Below, one piece after another: positions 34,801-37,516 of a DNA stretch of 64,000 nt (within the stretch, counting starts at the first letter, position 1; the number at the start of each line of letters is the position of its first letter). The stretch spans positions 1 to 64,000 of the forward strand of contig CAKZOD010000076.1 of NCBI GenBank assembly GCA_937136055.1. Reading direction: 5' to 3'. Position numbers and translations under genes: made by a program. A model generated the notes under the pieces. That model did not search any database. It was not told the origin of the DNA and was given only the letters and a program-made list of their open reading frames with translations. The stretch is from an uncultured Oceanospirillaceae bacterium (GTDB lineage: Bacteria > Pseudomonadota > Gammaproteobacteria > Pseudomonadales > Balneatricaceae).

Positions 34801-36108
34801 ACCGCCTTTGACTTTTAGCGATTTAATTTCACCTATTTCTCCACTTTTAAAAGAAAAAACCGTTGTTACACTACCGGCTGTCACCACGATAGAAGTATCT
34901 TCTTTTAATGTAATATTTAGATTCCCAGCGACAGCCTCTAAATTGAGGGTATCAATGCTTTTGCTCAACTCAACTGAAGGCTTAGAAGATAACGCACCAT
35001 CAAACTCATATTCTGAATCCCCTAAAACCGAGTTATTGAGCGAAGCCAATGAAAAGCTCGTATTTTCAATCTCACCAACTTCTTGCTCTAACTGCCAGTT
35101 TGCCCCCTCGGCATTACCTGTGTCATCATTTGATGCCGCCACATCGGCCCCTGTAAACTCAGCAAAGGATCGCACAAATTCAAGCCCTACCTCCCCTTTA
35201 GCGACATCACAACCATACAGCATGATATCTGCATCATCATTTAACGCTTCACTCCAAAGTTTAAGTTGCTGTTGGTTTTGGCGAAGTTTTTGAGTATTGA
35301 GTTTACTATTACCTAAAAATAACGCACCTTGTGCACCATGACTCAATAGATGGACGGCGGCAACGTCTTCAAAATAACTCAGAACATTTGAGATTTGAGA
35401 TACACCATCCTCACCACTATTGAGAATAAAAATTTTGGTTCCACGATCGGCGTTCACTAACACTTGCTGCTCAATTGTTAAACCTTGCAACTCTAAAGGC
35501 GATGCACTTTTACTTTCGTTTTCTGCAAGCACATCATTGACTAACAAGCCAGAATTCAGTGATTCCAGTCTAGGTATATCGGTAACGAGATCTGAGCCTT
35601 CGTTATGAATTAATTCGTTAACTACCGCATCGAGTTGGGGGATACTCGAATCGAGGATGATAATTTGCTGAGCTTTTATACGTTCAAATAGGTGTAAGTC
35701 TGCCGCGCTAATTAAAGGCGCCGCCGACTGATCATTTTCAAGGGGAGCTGCGGTGGTCGTTGTATTTTGTATAGCAGGATCGATGGAGACTTCAATTTCT
35801 GAAAACGCTTCAACACTTGAATCAGTCGATAACTCAACATCCTCTGTGAGTTGATCAACTAAACGGGTAAGAGTGTCATCAACAGCAATAGTTTGAGGCT
35901 CAAATTCTTCTCTATCAAAGTTAGATAGCTGCTGCTCGGATTCAATCACTTGGCTTGTTAGCAATTCGCTTTGCTGTTCAAGGTCAGAAGCAGATATTCC
36001 CAAATCAGCGGATAGAAGTACCCGATTTTCCAAAGCTTCCAGATACAATTTTTGCTTTTTCTTAGCCGCTTTCTTAACTTTATTCGTTCGTTTAAAGAAG
36101 TTGTTCAT
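7840..36108 (-). CDS. Giant RTX-like exoprotein (9,422 aa) with LEPR-XLL-like N-terminal motif, DUF4347 domain and internal metzincin-like site
   Basis: Single uninterrupted ORF. N-terminus [37 protein letters not shown]; DUF4347-like HLLSHGAQG...[12 protein letters not shown]...[13 protein letters not shown]; GGxGxDxL repeats in several blocks; [11 protein letters not shown]; acidic C-terminal tail. Confidence 0.95.
   Translation of the reverse strand: [9422 protein letters not shown]
8690..10330 (-). repeat. C-terminal RTX block with about 60-aa higher-order period
   Basis: Repeated GDNG/GDLG + aromatic strand + TSGAD/GGND + GxGxDxIFG units; unit starts spaced about 175-185 nt over most of the block. 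Confidence 0.8.
28117..28149 (-). other. Metzincin-type zinc-binding motif [11 protein letters not shown] inside the giant protein
   Basis: [22 protein letters not shown], preceded by [14 protein letters not shown]; matches HExxHxxGxxH. Confidence 0.85.
28435..28463 (-). repeat. In-frame hexanucleotide microsatellite (AGTATA)n encoding Tyr-Thr repeats
   Basis: agtata x4 plus partial agtat on + strand; translates as [11 protein letters not shown] in the giant ORF. Confidence 0.95.
33040..33285 (-). repeat. RTX-type nonapeptide repeat cluster within giant ORF
   Basis: [57 protein letters not shown]. Confidence 0.9.
34350..34610 (-). repeat. RTX-type nonapeptide repeat cluster near the N-terminus of giant ORF
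   Basis: [64 protein letters not shown]. Confidence 0.92.
35059..35673 (-). other. DUF4347-like domain (residues about 146-350 of the giant protein)
   Basis: [15 protein letters not shown]...[47 protein letters not shown]...[41 protein letters not shown]. Confidence 0.85.
36004..36042 (-). other. LEPR-XLL-like N-terminal motif ([13 protein letters not shown], residues 23-35)
   Basis: [13 protein letters not shown] resembles the LEPRxLLSAD motif at the N-terminus of very large surface/exported proteins; preceded by a Lys-rich stretch. Confidence 0.85.
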
Positions 36109-36169
36109 TGTCGCCCCCGCGATTTATAAAGGAATTAAAAGCTTGCACACTCTTTAGAGCTGCCCTTTA

Positions 36170-37516
36170 TTAAGCTTTTGGCACTAGCCAATCATTCACA
36201 ATATTAATATCACTTTGCTGTAAATTACCCACCAATGACCGCAGTCTTAACTGGTTAAGTAGGTAATCGTATTTTGCCTGGAATAAATCCTTTCTCGCAG
36301 CGTACAAATCTCGCTCAGCATCTAGAACCACTATCGCAGCTTCAAGCTTTGACTCAAAAGCTGTTCTACGTAACTCTAGCGTCGCTTCTTGAGCCACAAC
36401 GGCTTTTTCAAGCGCTGTTATTCTTCTCACTGCATTAACGACACCCCAGTAAGCATCTTTAGATTGGCGACGGGACTCTCTTATAAGTTGTTCTAGCTTT
36501 TCTTTTGATGCGGCATATAAAGCTATCGCTTCACGCTTTTTAGAACTTACTGATCCACCGCTATATAGAGGAACACTTAGCCTAAGCAACACTTCGTTTG
36601 TACCAACTTCACTGCCACCACCAAATAAAGTACCTCCAGTTTCCTGTCTACTGGAACGTAAAACTAGATCTAAGTTAGGAAAGTGACCGCCATTTTGACG
36701 TTTGATTTCTTGTTTTGCGACTTCCACAACATGGCGCTGTACCACTATATTTGGATTGTGTTTTAAGGATTCATCAACCCAAAATAATTCGTCTTCAGGA
36801 TTCGGTTTTTCTAGTATCAAACTGTCTGTTAATCGAGCAAGACCAATGGGTGCACGCCCTATAATTTCATTGAGTGCTTCACGAGAGTCACTCAATGCTA
36901 TCTGTGCATATGAGTAATCTGCTTCTATTGAAGCCAACCTCGCTTCTGCCTCAAACTTATCAACAGGACGCCCTACGCCTGCATTTAAACGTCCTTGAGC
37001 TATTGATAGCTGTTCAAGAGCTGAGTTTTTCTGAACTTCCAAAAAGCCCTGTTCATCTTCAGCAGCCAACGACGCGAGGTAAGCTTCAGAGAGCCTTAGC
37101 ATCATATCTTGCTGAGCGAGGCTTAAATCCACTGTCGCTTTTTTGAATTCCGCTTTCGCTTGTCCTAACCGAATATAGTTAGCGTATCTAAAAATAGGTT
37201 GAGTGAAACTAATGGACATTGTGGTACTAGGGAAACTCGTACTACCTCTTTCAAATACGGTGTTATCGCTGCTAATAATATTTTGAGTGGTTTTTACACG
37301 ATCATAATCAAAAGTAATAGTAGGAAGGTAATCAGCCCTAGCTTGAGGCACAATTTCAGAATTAGCCTGATGTTGAAACTTTGCTTCTTGATACTGTGGA
37401 TCAGAATTGAGAGCGACGAGGTACAAATCTAATAAACTCTCTTCAGATGCAGACACTGCTCCTGAAAGAACAAATGCTGATAGATTAATCATCGTTAGCG
37501 TTTTTTTAAAAGTCAT
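36170..37516 (-). CDS. TolC-family outer-membrane efflux/secretion protein, 448 aa
   Basis: Signal peptide; LLDLYLVALNSDPQYQEAKFQHQANSEIVPQARADYLPTITFDYDRVK and SVPLYSGGSVSSKKREA are TolC-like; 61 bp upstream of the giant ORF on the same strand. Confidence 0.9.
   Translation of the reverse strand: MTFKKTLTMINLSAFVLSGAVSASEESLLDLYLVALNSDPQYQEAKFQHQANSEIVPQARADYLPTITFDYDRVKTTQNIISSDNTVFERGSTSFPSTTMSISFTQPIFRYANYIRLGQAKAEFKKATVDLSLAQQDMMLRLSEAYLASLAAEDEQGFLEVQKNSALEQLSIAQGRLNAGVGRPVDKFEAEARLASIEADYSYAQIALSDSREALNEIIGRAPIGLARLTDSLILEKPNPEDELFWVDESLKHNPNIVVQRHVVEVAKQEIKRQNGGHFPNLDLVLRSSRQETGGTLFGGGSEVGTNEVLLRLSVPLYSGGSVSSKKREAIALYAASKEKLEQLIRESRRQSKDAYWGVVNAVRRITALEKAVVAQEATLELRRTAFESKLEAAIVVLDAERDLYAARKDLFQAKYDYLLNQLRLRSLVGNLQQSDINIVNDWLVPKA

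Noticed and set aside
34808-35293. 161-aa plus-strand ORF inside the giant gene
   Set aside because: Antisense to a strongly supported coding region (DUF4347 and flank); low-complexity Ser/Pro/Val-rich translation, no domain.
8690-36108. Repeat DNA that could be mistaken for a CRISPR array
   Set aside because: Repeats are in-frame, degenerate protein-coding RTX/solenoid units with no constant spacer/repeat structure and no cas genes.
36109-36169. Separate promoter/terminator between tolC and the giant ORF
   Set aside because: Only 61 bp and no convincing hairpin or promoter; co-transcription is the simpler reading.
565-37516. Interpretation as a standard type I (ABC) RTX secretion operon
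   Set aside because: No ABC transporter motifs (Walker A/LSGGQ) in any operon ORF; the ATPase present is SecA-like.
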